Source: Collybiopsis luxurians FD-317 M1
Lineage: Eukaryota > Basidiomycota > Agaricomycetes > Agaricales > Omphalotaceae
Direction of reading: 5' to 3'
DNA length: 64,000 nucleotides
Assembly: GCA_000827265.1 (NCBI GenBank)
Contig: KN834827.1
Location: forward strand, 20,824 to 84,823
Position 1 is the first letter of the stretch. Each line of letters begins with the position of its first letter. Position numbers and translations under genes: made by a program. The notes beneath the pieces are model-generated. The model made no database searches and was not told the origin of the DNA. It saw only the letters and a program-made list of their open reading frames with translations. This document shows positions 35,513 to 47,424 of the stretch, one piece after another.

Positions 35513-38478
35513 CCTTAGTGCCACTGGAGCGGCAATCCCCAACTCATCACAGTTTTGGTTGCACCTTTGGTCTTCAGAATCCATCCAGATCCATACAACA
35601 TATAACTACTTAATAGTCCAGATATTTTGTATTGCTGTATCTTATACCTTAGTGGTCCAGCCCTTGTTCTGTAGAGCTTTGTTTTTTTGCTCATGGACTG
35701 CCACCAGTGGCTTGGGGTTGGTTGGGCATGCAAATGGATCACTCTGTGTCCCAGCTCTGCTGAGCATCTGCCCATCTTTGCAGCTCCCCTCAGACTCTAC
35801 TATTTGGATAATTCCATTTGACGACCCTGTTGCCAAGGGTTGCCAACTTAATGTCATACAGTAGCACTGGCTGTCACACTGGAACCACTGTGGGTCACAC
35901 CTTATTTGAGCGTAGTTTACAATCAGCTGATATTTTGTCACCTACCAAAACTCACATGATGGGTCTCATATTGATAGCCTGTTGAGGGAGCCCAGCTGAC
36001 AACCAGTTCAAGCATTGAATGGGTTCAACTGGCCAGTACAGCCAGCTGCAAAGTCAGAAGTTATTTTTTTTAAAAAATTTTTATGGAAGCATTTGGGCCC
36101 TAGGTCACTGACTTGGTCAGCCCTAGACCAAATTGGTGTAAGGTTTAACTTATTAAATTCCCATAATGGATAACATTGCCTACTGAACCTACTATTTTCA
36201 AGTTCTGACTGTAAGGCATAACAGCTGAAGAACTTACAGTCATATTGATACTGCCGATAGCCCATTCCGCAACAGTGTCATACAGTATTTTGTAAATTTC
36301 TGGCGCTGCGCTCCTAGTACCCATTTATTTGCATCTATTAATTAACCAGGGACACACCCTCTTTGTTTACAGCACTTATGAGAAAGAACTAGTCAGATTA
36401 GTCAGAGCAAACAAGTTTTGTCATGGAAACAGGGCCCTGAGCTTGGGTAATTGATAAATATAAATCAACAGATGCAAGTTATACAAAGGTGCATGCAATG
36501 TTGAAAACTACAGATGACAATACAGTCTATGGCTAGTATCTTGAGTGACTGGTGTTCACATGATATTGGAAGGGGTTGCCATTCTGCCATCTTCAGCAAC
36601 AGGGTTGTCAAATAGAATAATCTCTACTATCTATGTACCAGAGTTGATAACAAAAATGTCAGTATAGGAAAATTTTTGCAGTTCTTGGTTGACTGTTCAT
36701 AATTGAGAGATGTTAAATATACATGTCAAGCTTTAAACTGACTAAGTTTAAGAACTTGGGAGCCTTCCATGTTGTGCCAGCTGTCTCCCAAGAAAGGACA
36801 TTAAAATGGCAGGGGTTGATATTCAGACCGGTGCTTTCCAAAGTCCATCTGTTTTCAACATCCTTGTTTGTTTGAGAGAAATCTGCATTGTTTCAAATTT
36901 ATAAATGGTGCTTAAATGCTTCAAAATGACATAAAGTACACAACTTCCGAAACCTGAAATAAACTGAGCATTTTTCATGCTTCCTGGTACTGATAAAGTG
37001 AAAAACCCATTGTTTGAACACTTGAAAAACTCACTGATTATTTTCAAGCTCAAGAATGCCCATAAAAGGATCCTGAGTCTATCTATTAGTTCCAATTGAG
37101 TGTGCAGAATGCACTCAAGTGGAACCATTTTCTGCAAAAATATCAACTCTGGGTAGTTATCAGCTCTGGTACACAGATCAAGACACAGATAGTACAGCAA
37201 GGTGAGGATGAAATGTGTCAGATGCCAAGTCAAAAAGTAACACTCAGCATCAATGTCCAGTGGAGCAGCAGCGAGGAGACAGAAGCAGTTTGCTTCCTTG
37301 GTACTGCTCCCTCTCAGTTGTCTCGCTGCCTGCACAACAGCACTGGGCCAACAAGCAATTTTTGGTCCCAACCCACTTTGTCCCTTGTCCATGCAAAGCC
37401 TCATCAAACTGTCTCCCATTGTACTGTTAAGGATTGACCTGAGTGATTTGGGCATCACTCTGTGTGCAGCATCCCAGCTTGTTACCAAGTAAATATTAAT
37501 TAATTTGATTTGTTTCCTAAATTCCCAATCACAGGGAACAAGACCCTCCCTTCCCTTCAGTCAGAGCTGGGGAAAACAATGCTTGCCAGAAATGTCATAT
37601 GTTTGCAACTTTTGAATTGTTTCCTTATTGGTGGCAGCTGCAAGATGAGCCAGAGATTCAGATTGGGGATACACTATGTTGCCATGCAAAAGGCTGCAGT
37701 CCAGAAGGTTCTGTGATGGCAACCAGCTGAGCAAGCAGTAGCTGAGGACAATGTTGTTGCTGCCTAGCTGCCCATCCTGTTGTGCTGAACAGTCATGGTG
37801 GCCTGCAACATAGTGAACTGGACACAAAGTCAAATTTTAGGTAGAGACTATCCAATAACATTGAAGTTTGCTTCACTTCAAGATCCTGGGAGTATTAGAT
37901 AGGAAATACAGTAACAATTGCTTGCAAATATGAGCTGTAATCTAATCTACCATGATGGTGAATCATATTACACATCAGAATCACTACAAGAGCCAGTTTG
38001 GGCCCTGGTATGTGCATGCAATAGACTTGCTGATGGTGCTGAACTAGACTCCTTCCTTAAATGGGGGGGGAGGGGGTCCCATGAGAATTGTATCCAAGAT
38101 CTGAATCTCTGGCTCCTCTTGGGTGGCTGCCTCCTTTGAGAATAGTACCCAATTCAAATCTTCCCAGCATCTTGCACTGAGTAGCATCCAGAAAAGATAG
38201 AAGTTTTAAACTCTACTGTACATGATATATGAGAATGCCAGTAAAAGTATATCAGATGAACCATTATGTGAAGAGGCCATCGACAAAATTTTGTTGATGA
38301 AATTCAGGTTAAGTGCTGAAGCGTCAACTGTATTAGTTAAGAAAGGAAGTTTATCACGCGACCTCAATTCAAATCTCATCAATGTATTGTGGGAAACTCC
38401 TGCCTATTGGGGCCAGATTTGGGGAGATCGTGGCCGATCGCTGCATACAAAGCCCTCCCTTCCCTTTGGTCAGAATTG
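35513..38478. other. Three-kilobase insertion of unknown nature interrupting X2
   Basis: X homology stops at about 35513 (after CTTATACT) and resumes at about 38478 (TGGGAGCTGCATTTATGAG), so roughly 2.97 kb was inserted. The composition differs from the rest of the window (many CAGT/ACTG and GCTG-like words). A minus-strand stretch around 35945-35650 reads like protein (IVESEGSCKDGQMLSR, DPFACPTNPKPLV). No terminal repeats or target duplication are evident, and no transposase was recognised. Confidence 0.5.
36823..37488 (-). CDS. Hypothetical 221-codon ORF inside the insertion
   Basis: The longest frame of the inserted segment. It starts MVTSWDAAHRVMPKSLRSIL. A hydrophobic stretch (YFLTWHLTHFILTLLYYLCL) lies near residues 84-103. 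No domain was recognised. It may be a decayed transposon-related gene or chance, and there is no paralog in the window for comparison. Confidence 0.25.
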   Translation of the reverse strand: MVTSWDAAHRVMPKSLRSILNSTMGDSLMRLCMDKGQSGLGPKIACWPSAVVQAARQLRGSSTKEANCFCLLAAAPLDIDAECYFLTWHLTHFILTLLYYLCLDLCTRADNYPELIFLQKMVPLECILHTQLELIDRLRILLWAFLSLKIISEFFKCSNNGFFTLSVPGSMKNAQFISGFGSCVLYVILKHLSTIYKFETMQISLKQTRMLKTDGLWKAPV

Positions 38479-38900
38479 GGGACTTGGGAGCTGCATTTAT
38501 GAGATTCCAGGGACAAAATGAAATTATGATTCAAGGTGAGTCACGGATAGCATATGAAGGAAAACCGAAGTGTTACAAATTGATGCGTAGACGTCCTAGT
38601 GCATGCCGGTCTTCATTAGTGAGGGGGGTATAATTCTCATTAGCAAAGTTTCCACTGGAATGCTGTCCAAAAGAAGAATGTTATTGAGGGTAATCAAGGC
38701 TAGTAAGGGGGGAGGGGGAGGAGGGGGGCATAGCGAAACTCTCCGACAACGATTGCCAAAGAGCAGGGGAGGAAAGGATGATAATGGGTACATAGGCCCC
38801 GCTTGGGGAAGTAAGAGCTCTTGTGTTATATTGCGCTTGATATGTCACTCAGCGTACTCCTTCTTTTCTTGTCTACTCCGGCCGGTGTTGTCCATCCTTG
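38479..38900. other. Spacer following X2, shared with 13640-13990 and 62130-62480
   Basis: Homology to the sequence after X1 and X3 resumes here. It includes a G-rich tract near 38705-38730. No gene is seen. Confidence 0.45.
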
Positions 38901-39890
38901 TATGACTTGGGCGACGACTAGAGCAAAGAAAATAAGCACCTGTATAATGCTGCGCTGTTCGGACGAAAACTTCCGGTGCTTTAGTCTACATCCACCACCA
39001 TCGTTAACGCAGAGCCTTTATATCTTTTATTCCACTTGCTAAACCTCCTTTTCAAAGTTTTCTAAGGCCACCTCATGCATGCAACGTTGTCAAGTGGATA
39101 GTCCCATTTGTCCGCCTCAAAATCGGTGCATTCATTTGCTGAATTCAACAGTCGCTCTTTTCATTGAACCCCGTTGTAGTACTCAAGCAGATCATACACA
39201 GACGTCTGAATATGATTGGCTCTCCTTGTCTCCAGATCCAGTGCTTCCATTCAGCATTTATCGCAGATTCTTTGACATTCCGTCATTCCACTATCCAGAT
39301 CCTCATCTTCTCTCCCCAGTATCCTTAGCTTTCATACATTTATATCCTTGTCGAAACTTCCTTATCCTCCAACTACCATCTCCCTCAGCTGTATAATTAG
39401 GAATCTGAAGGAAATCATGGCCCTTCAATGCACATCGGCGATCTTGCTCCTTTTGTTCTGCTGTTTATCAGGCTGCTCACCCTAATCTGTATGGACAGTT
39501 GATTAGTTGGGTGACTGGAGAGGGAATTGTGACCGGGTCTGTGAAGGGTGAGTTTCGAGTTTGTTATTTCATCGATATATATTGATCATATTCCGATGTG
39601 GTGGGACCGATGACCGTCATAAACCTCTGTCTATTCCACCCATTATTGAGCACCATCAAGAAACCTCACCGAGAACGACTCACAACTGATTCTTTATGTC
39701 TCTCTTTGCGCTCTCCTTGCTTTTCCATCATCACCCTACTCCGACGCAAATAGTTATACGCCCATTCATGTACTCACCGAAGCCGTTACTTTCTTTGTCA
39801 GGAATTCGAATATGTATGTCACTAGTAAAGACTCTGCATGGAGAAAATGTTGGTTTGTTTTCGAGCTATTGCGCATAACCAGAATTGCGA
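38900..39890 (+). repeat. R repeat copy 4a (first of a tandem pair)
   Basis: A diverged R unit with the intron-like block. The donor GTGAGT near 39547 is kept but the acceptor is changed to CCGATGTGG near 39600, so it could not splice normally. Its end (39700-39860) matches 662-840 at the left edge of the window, which implies that R1 is also preceded by such a unit. Confidence 0.5.
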
Positions 39891-41850
39891 TACTTGGGTT
39901 TAATTTCTAGGCTGTTTTACGATGGTATTCAGTCCACTTGTAATATTTTAAGTAGCACGTATCTACATTGTACTCGGAAACAGCGGTGAAATAAAGATGA
40001 ACTATGTCGAACACAAGAAGGCGGGAAGGATGGATACTGATTTGCCAAGGCGAGACTACGGCTGGCTGTTCACGTCAATCCTTCAGCTGAATGCGCGATA
40101 GGCGTTCCTCTGAGTTATGCATAATATTTGACAAGAAAAGCAGGCATAGTTTAGAGGGGTAGATCCTAAATTTGAAACAATAAAAATGTGGAGGTAAATG
40201 AGACAGTAATATGGAGCAGGACCTGAAAGACTAAACTGATCTAAAATCTTTGTGTTAGCTGAACTTGTCGATGGGTAAATGTCACTAGTTGGCCAGTGGA
40301 GAAAAGATTCGCCTAGTGCTAGCCCGGGTTTGATGGCTTGTATCTCTCTCGCTCAGCTTAAACCGCTTTCCATTCTTGGCTATGGCTTGAGCGATGACGG
40401 TATGTTTAGAGGAAAGAAAAACAAGCGCCCATACGATGCCTCAGCCTTAGCTCCGGGGCTTCAGTTTACATCCACCACCATCGTCACTGCAGGGCCTTTA
40501 TATCCTTTACTCTTACTTCGAAATCATGCATTCTGGTACCACCTCACGCAAAGTGGTGGATTGGCTAGTCCTATCTCATCTCATAAAATAGGTGCGTTTA
40601 TAATTACTTGCCTATTTCAACGGTCGCGCTTTTTGTTGAAGCCTCTCGTAATACTCAGACAGGTCATACTTCGCCGTCGGAACATGTTCGACTTTTCTTG
40701 TCTCTGCATCCAGCACTTTTATCCAGAATTCAACGCAGATCCTTCGACACTCCTTTCTTCCACTATCAGAGCCCTTGTCGTCTCTGCCCAGTATCCTCCT
40801 CGGCTTCGATACATCCACATCATTCACGAAATTCCCTTAATCCTTCAACGGCCATTTCTCTCATCCGCATATTCAGGAATCGGGAGAAAATCATATCTCC
40901 TCAATGCACTATTTTATCGGCAATCTTGTGCCCCTTGTGATCCTGTTTTTCAAGCTCTTCCCCCGATCGACTTGGACGTTGGATGAGTTGGGTAGCTGGA
41001 GAAGAAAGTGAAACTGGGTTTGTCAAGGGTGACTATCGAGTTTGCTATTTCTACGCCTCTCTCTACGCTCTCCTTGCATTTCCGCTATCACCCTACTCCT
41101 ACGCAAATGTAAAACGCGCATCCACGTGCGAATCCGAGGGCGTTTCATGACCCTTCGTCGCAAGGGAGCACCCGAATACGGCTATTCAGGCCGTGATCAC
41201 CCGGGAGTGTTTCCGCTCACACCTAAGTACAAGCTGTCAATGCAACATATGGGGATGTAACGCTGAGCGGTAGGCGCTGTGGATAAGGTATAGAGACGTT
41301 GGGAAGGTCGTTGATCGTGAAACCATCAGCTATCCCAGCGAAACGAACATCGAGGAAAATAGGAATTTACGTTGAGGATAAATTTCGTTCAAGGTTTTGT
41401 TCCATTTTACCCTATCTTGCTCATTGTCATTTCCATATCAATAAATTTCCTATTCTCCCGTCTCTTTACCTCCTCATCTATACCTTTGTTCCCAGAGATC
41501 CGTTCCTATGATTCCGAAAATATCATTTATGACCTGGCTTGTGAATTGTCCACCCTCAGTGTATTCTGTATTTGCAGAACAATGTATTATGATTATCTAC
41601 ATAGGTAACGACGTTAGAGTATACGCCCATGTCCAATTCATTCAAAGATGGGCAAATTCTTTGCCGACTCGGTGTCACCCCACCGCTTAGCAGTTCCGTT
41701 TCAGGCTTGTTATTTGACGTGAGCTGTATCCGCTACAGAATTCCTCATGCAAAGTCGAATGTAGGGAGAGAACTCGATGGTGCTATGTGTATGCACTGTG
41801 GGGAGAAAAATCATTCAGAATTTCAAACCGAGTGGCTATCGCTGTAGTAT
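39890..41850 (+). repeat. R repeat copy 4b, downstream of NLR-4
   Basis: Full-length R unit with an open 235-codon frame at 40279-40986 (starting MSLVGQWRKDSPSASPGL) that covers much of the 5' part. The intron-like block is deleted after GTGACTATCGAG near 41030. The 72-codon frame is intact at 41629-41847. Its 3' flank is shortened: only 134 bp separate it from the NLR-4 stop. Confidence 0.55.
41629..41847 (+). CDS. Conserved 72-codon ORF of R copy 4b (unrecognised)
   Basis: Ends EWLSL like the copies at 2741-2959 and 15409-15627 and keeps C-x2-C-x4-H (CMHCGEKNH). Coding status is uncertain. Confidence 0.25.
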   Translation: MSNSFKDGQILCRLGVTPPLSSSVSGLLFDVSCIRYRIPHAKSNVGRELDGAMCMHCGEKNHSEFQTEWLSL

Positions 41851-41984
41851 TTACATGTAAATGTACTAGTACAAGAAAAAGGCGACAAGAAAATAAGAGA
41901 GATGAAATGGGAATTATGAAACTGAAGTTCGGAACAATCATTAAGGTCGCAACGGAAGTGGCTTAACAAATACCTACCGCGTAG

Positions 41985-44900
41985 TCAGTCCGAAGACCCA
42001 GTTGTGGGAGTGTAGCACTTTGCCCAGTTCTCCCCAATACAGTCCCAATTGAACTGGACAGAAGTATGACCTCCGCGGCGAGAGATTATGCACAGACAAT
42101 GAGGTGTAAGCAAAGTGTGCGATAGGGATGGGGGAAGCCACATTAAGCGTTGTTCAGAAGAGTGATATGGCTTAACCCATCCTTGATTATCAGCATTCCA
42201 ACGTGCATATGAAGAATTCATTGGGGAAGAGGGGGAAATGAGAGGAAGGCCAAAGTCAGGTTGAGGATGATCTCCATCACCAGATTCATTCTGTGTTTTT
42301 GATAGGATGTTGGTTGCATGGTCCGAGGAAGGAGCAGCAGAAAGAGCGTAGTCAACATGGCTAGTCTCTCCCTTATGCCGTTGACCAGTAGCTGCATCCC
42401 ATATGTGAATAGATTGATCCTTTGAACCTGACATAACTTTGGATCCATCTGGTAAAAAGGCAACTGAATAAATCCAATCAGTGTGACCATCCATTACCTT
42501 GAGCTGCTCTCCAGTTGTGGCATCCCATATGCGGACTGTTCTATCATCTGATCCTGACACTATCTTGGATCCATCTGGTGAAAAGGCAACTGCCCGCACC
42601 CTATCAGCATGCCCTTTTATCTGCTGGAGCTGCTCTCCAGCTGCTACATCCCAAACACAGAGAGTATGATCTGTTGATCCTGACACAACCCTTGCACCAT
42701 CAAATGAGAAAGTGACTGAAAGAACAATGCCTGTATGGCCATCCATCTGCTTCAGTTGTTCTCCAGATATAGCATCCCATATGCAGACAGTTTTATCACT
42801 TGATCCTGACACAATTTTTAGCCCATCTGATGAAAAAGCCACTGAGTAGACCACTCCTGCATGTCCATTCAACTGCTTCAGCTCCACTCCAGTTACAGCA
42901 TTCCATATATGGATACTTTGATCTGCCAAGCCTGAAACAATTTTGGATCCATTCAATGAAAAGGCTACAGAGCAAACCCTGCCAGAGTGACCACACATCT
43001 GTTTGAGCTGGCCACCAGTTGCTGTATCCCATATGCAGACAGTGTTATCATCTGATCCTGACACAACCCTGGATCCATCTGATGAAAATGCAACTGAGTT
43101 GACCTCATCTGTATGACCATCCATTTGCTTGAGCTTATCTCCAGTCAATGCATCCCATATGCAGATAGTTCTATCTGCAGATCCTGATACAACTTTGGAT
43201 CCATCAGATGAAAATGCTACAGAGTAAACAGTGCCGGTGTGGCCATCCACTGGCTTGGGTTGGTCTACAATGATGGCATCCCATATCCGGATGGTTCTAT
43301 CATCTGATCCAGATATAATTTTAGATCCCTCTGGGGAAAAAGCCACTGAACTAACCCATCCAGTATGGCCATCCAGCTGCTTGAGCTGTTCTCCAGTTGC
43401 TGCATCCCATACGCGGACCGTTTGATCATCTGATCCTGACACAACCAGGGATCCATCAGAGGAAAATGCAACTAATTTGACCTCATCTATATGACCATTC
43501 ATTTGATTGAGCTTGTCTCCAGTTACTGCGTCCCATATACACACAGTGTGATCTGCTGATCCTGAAACCAATCTTGCCCCATCTAATGAAAATACAACTG
43601 ACCTAACACTACTGGAATGCCCATTAATTTGCTTAAGCTCTGCTCCGGTGCTTGCATTCCATATACAAATAGTTTTATCTGCAGATCCTGAGACTATCTT
43701 GGTTCCATCTGGTGAGAAAGCTGCTGAAAAAACTGTGCTAGTGTGGCCAACTATTCCAATGAGTCTGTTACCAGTGACTGCATCCCACATACGGATAGTT
43801 CTATCCAATGATCCTGACACAACTTTGCTACCATCCGGTGAAAAGGCAACTGAATGAATGGAATTAGTGTGACCATTCATGATCATCTCCTGTTCTCCAG
43901 TTACTGCATTCCATAACCTGACAGTTTCATCATATGAACCTGATATTATTTTGGATCCATCTGATGAAAAAGCAACTGAGCGAACCCAATCAGTATGACC
44001 TTTCATCTGCAGGAGTTGTTCACCAGTAAGTGCATCCCATATGCAGACCATTCCATTATCTGTGCCAGAAACAAGTTTCAATCCATTTGGTGAAAAAGCT
44101 ACTGTGTTGACTAATCTCTTGCATTGTATTTGTAAAATCTCACCCCCGTGATTACTAACACCTGTACATAGCACCTTGGGCACATTCTGAAAATTATCTT
44201 TCCATTTTGCTGCACTTGGAGTTGTTGCAAACTCTGTGGCAAGGCTGGAGAGGTATAAATGTGGAGTAGATAATGATGCCGTGGTCTGTGTGAATGCCTG
44301 CACTAATCTTTCAACTCCAATCATATTTCCTTTCAATGCTGAAGGTACATCCATCTTTAGCCCAGAGGCATCAGTTGCATGGTTAATTATACAGTAAAAT
44401 ACTAAATACCTTGCTTAGCCATCTCTGTAAATCTAGAACTTGTTTGAAACAATCTTCCTTCTTCTGCATTAAATTCATTGCTTCAATCCAAAATAATATC
44501 TTCTTTTTCAACAAGATTGACATTAATTCAAGCAAGGAATCATTGGCTTCTTGTTCAATAAGGTGCGGAATCCAATATTGAAGTGCATACCCCAGCTCAT
44601 TTCCAAACCTATCTTTGACTTTAATCTGCAGATTCGCCACTTCTGAGTCCAGTTTCCAAGATGTTTGAAGATCACACATATTGAACTCCAGTCTGCTCTG
44701 CAGAATGCCCATACAGTTTTTGGAACGGTCAATGCTCTGTTTTTTTATTGAGGATTCTGGAAAAAAATCAAGAAATGACTTGTGGTATATATATATATAC
44801 TGATCCTTGTTATATGCAATTGCATGTAATGCAGCCACTACACGAGTCACTAACTCCTTATCAGCTTTTTCCCCAGGTGTGGTCACAAGCTCTGCTAGCA

Positions 44901-47247
44901 TTGACACCGTGAGAGGCTGCTTCGCACACATAATGGTACTAATTATCTTTTCAGATTCAGTGTACAGTGGACCCTTCTCGTTGCCAAGAACATCCTTCAG
45001 GATCCTCCCATACAGTGCAGTCAGACCCAATTCCATTGAGAACATGGTATTTTGATCTCTAAGTAGCTTTTTTAGCTGCTTAGCCTGCATCAAAGGTGTC
45101 ATAGAGACGGTGCTTTCGGGATTCTTAGAAATGTAACGGATGGCTGTTGCAGCATAAATAAACAGACCATTACATTGTTTAGCCAGCTGATTCAATTCAG
45201 TTGCACACTCTGGTACTAAGTCCTTGAGTTTAACAGAAATGTATTTGAAAATATCCTGCAAGGCAGCATCTTTTTCCACATCCTGAAGATGACAGATAGT
45301 CTTAGAAGACAGTTGCTCATTGCATACATTTGCAATGTTCTGGTCAGGTCGGCTAGTGACCAGAATTTTTAGTCCATGAATACCATCCACTCCTTCCAGG
45401 AGTTGTTTCAAAATATTATAACCTCCATTGTTCTCCAATTCATCAAGTGCATCAAGAACAATAAGCCACTTTAATACCTGGCTTTCAGCAATCTTTTTCC
45501 ATGGTCCAAGCAGAAGGCTAGCCACATGAGATTCTGGCTTTTTTACAGCCTTTGGTTCCAGAGCAACAAGTTCATCTTGCAGCGCTGTACAGCTACTACT
45601 TAACTCATATGCCACCGTAGGAATCACATTCCTTTGATCCCTCAAGTCTGGAAGCTGCCGAGAGCAAAAAATGAGGCACCTAGTTGGCAGTTCCCACCCT
45701 TTTTACTATACTCTTCACAGATTGTTTTTGCAATGGTGGATTTTCCTGTTCCAGCTATGCCACTGATCCAGAAAATTGGTGGACAGGACGGAGAATTATC
45801 AGCCACCCAGGTATGAAGCTGGGCCAGTATGCCAGTGCGAGTGTCAGCAGTACAACATTCTCTGTTGGTAGCAAAATAATCCGCATTTTGAGCTTTTGGC
45901 CACTCTTGAATCTAAATTATGGCATTGAAGCTCAACTTCTGACACAGTGCTCTCTAGGTGTGGCAGCTTACCATGCTTTGCCATTTATTATCTTGCTTCA
46001 GAGATAGGTCCAGAAATATCTGTTATCCAGTGTCATTGGATCATGAAGTACCATAGTCCACAATTAACATACACCTGAAGTTTCTCCCTTTCCATTCTCA
46101 TTTTATCCACTACTGTTTGGACTTGGGATTTTATTTCAGTAGCATTGAAACCTTGCCTTATGACACTGTGTTGTTGCATATCATACAACACCTTTGATTG
46201 TTGGACAAGAAATCTATTTAAGGATTTAGTAAGTGGGTCAATGATTGACACATGATTGAAGATGCAGTATTACCCAGCAAATTTGGTACATTGATCCTTG
46301 GCAATACCTTTCAAAAGAGCTTCATTGATTATTTGAAGATAATCCATAATGTCACCAGACAGTTTCTCCATCTGCTCTTTGTTATCCATGGCAGACTAAA
46401 GTAAACTTAAGATAAGATGACAATGGTTGAGTTTGAATGCACAAACCTCTGCTGCACTGGATATGACATTGAAGACAGAAACAGGACCTTTAAATGGGGT
46501 ACCTTCAAGAAAAGGCTCAATGACTTCTGTAAGCTTGTGCAGACTCTTCCAAGTCTGTAGAGCTGCCTTGCGAACAGGGGACATTTTAGACTCATTGTTG
46601 ATATCCGCTAGAGTCAATAGGTCAGGTGGCACAAGGGTTTGGTTATCAAACTCTGTTGAGATGGACAGATAAGTCATTGGTCACTACATCAGTAGACTGG
46701 AGACAAACCATGGGCTGGAGACTCATTGCTGGCAGGCATATTGACTGGAGTTTCAAGGTATACTTAAGACTTCCATTTCGGTCATTACACTTTAGGACTC
46801 ATACCAGGAGTGGCTTCAGGAGGGATAACGGTTTTTGGGAGCATTCCAGCTGCCGTTTCAATGGTACCACTATAATTAGCGCCATCATTGGCGGGATCTA
46901 TGTCAATAGTCACATGAAAATTCAGCTATCAGATCAGCAGAAGCAAGGCGCACTGTTCACAGCCGCTTGATTGTCTGCATGCATAGTCGCTAAATCAAGA
47001 AAAATATTAGATCATTGTCATGTAACGTTGTACTGGGCTTACTGCCTTGGGGTTGAGTAAGACCAGGATTGTTATCAGATCCCATCACTGTCATCCCGCT
47101 ATTATTTTTATACGCGCTATTAGACCTAACATTCATCGGAGTAGGGGATTCATTGCCGGAACGGCGGAATTTGAATAATCCCCAACAACTCCTCTTACGC
47201 TTGGAAGTGGTGTTTCGTTCAGCCTGAGATTTGTTGTGTTTTGCCAT
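41985..47247 (-). CDS. NLR-4: NACHT-WD40 STAND protein (clade B) with a possible frameshift
   Basis: Likely NLR-like receptor. The start at 47247 opens MAKHNKSQAERN, with a KRKRSCWGLFKFRR basic leader. I prefer this start over the upstream ATG at 47313 because the other paralogs begin with the same MAK motif. Small exons encode the helical region (TWKSLHKLTEVIEPFLEGTP near 46570-46510). The NACHT exon is 45911-44410, with Walker A GIAGTGKST and Walker B-like LIVLDALDELE. The last exon (44354-41985, 790 codons) has 14 WD40 units and the tail. The NACHT exon is 1502 nt, one short of a multiple of three. The run of six A at 45666-45671 has seven A in NLR-2, which breaks the frame at GASFF. It could be a real mutation or a homopolymer error. 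Otherwise intact. Confidence 0.85.
42380..44150 (-). repeat. Fourteen-unit WD40 array of NLR-4
   Basis: Fourteen 126-bp units, collinear with those of NLR-2. Unit 8 starts PKPVDGH as in NLR-2, and unit 12 has TFSFDGARVV. Differences from NLR-2 fall mainly at the residues after GH and within SGSxDxT. Confidence 0.85.
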
Positions 47248-47301
47248 CGAGTTTGAGTATCGAGAAAGACAAGTCAACTTGTTGGGGGAAAGAAGGAAAA
47301 G

Positions 47302-47324
47302 GTGCGTTTGCAACGTGTTTGACC
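47302..47324 (-). promoter_or_regulatory. Conserved block upstream of the NLR-4 start
   Basis: The same GTGCGTTTGCAACGTGTTTG block as upstream of the other NLRs, about 57 bp before the ATG. Confidence 0.5.
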
Positions 47325-47412
47325 TTATGTCAGTTTACGCGGAGATACAGCTGAGTTTGAATATGGCAACGTCACGGTAAAGCTTCAAAAGATGCAACGA
47401 GGACAAATTGAT

Positions 47413-47424
47413 GGTCAAATGACC
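47413..47424. promoter_or_regulatory. GGTCA-AA-TGACC inverted repeat upstream of NLR-4
   Basis: Perfect copy of the dyad motif, 166 bp before the start codon, the same distance as in NLR-2. Confidence 0.5.

Larger units (their letters stand above)
33119..35513 (-). pseudogene. X2: rearranged copy of the unrecognised X gene
   Basis: Homologous to X1 and X3 but altered three times. A probable solo LTR sits at 33795-34522. A segment of about 670 bp (34608-35275) is inverted relative to the other copies. The right end is cut near 35513 by a 3 kb insertion, after which homology resumes near 38478. Minus-strand fragments include 33089-33382 and 33616-33852. The inverted part contains the longest open frame of any X copy. 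Family not recognised. Confidence 0.55.

Noticed and set aside
38700..38735. G-rich tract as a possible telomere-like or quadruplex array
   Set aside because: It is an irregular GGGG/GGA run without a repeating unit, and the homologous spacers have shorter versions.
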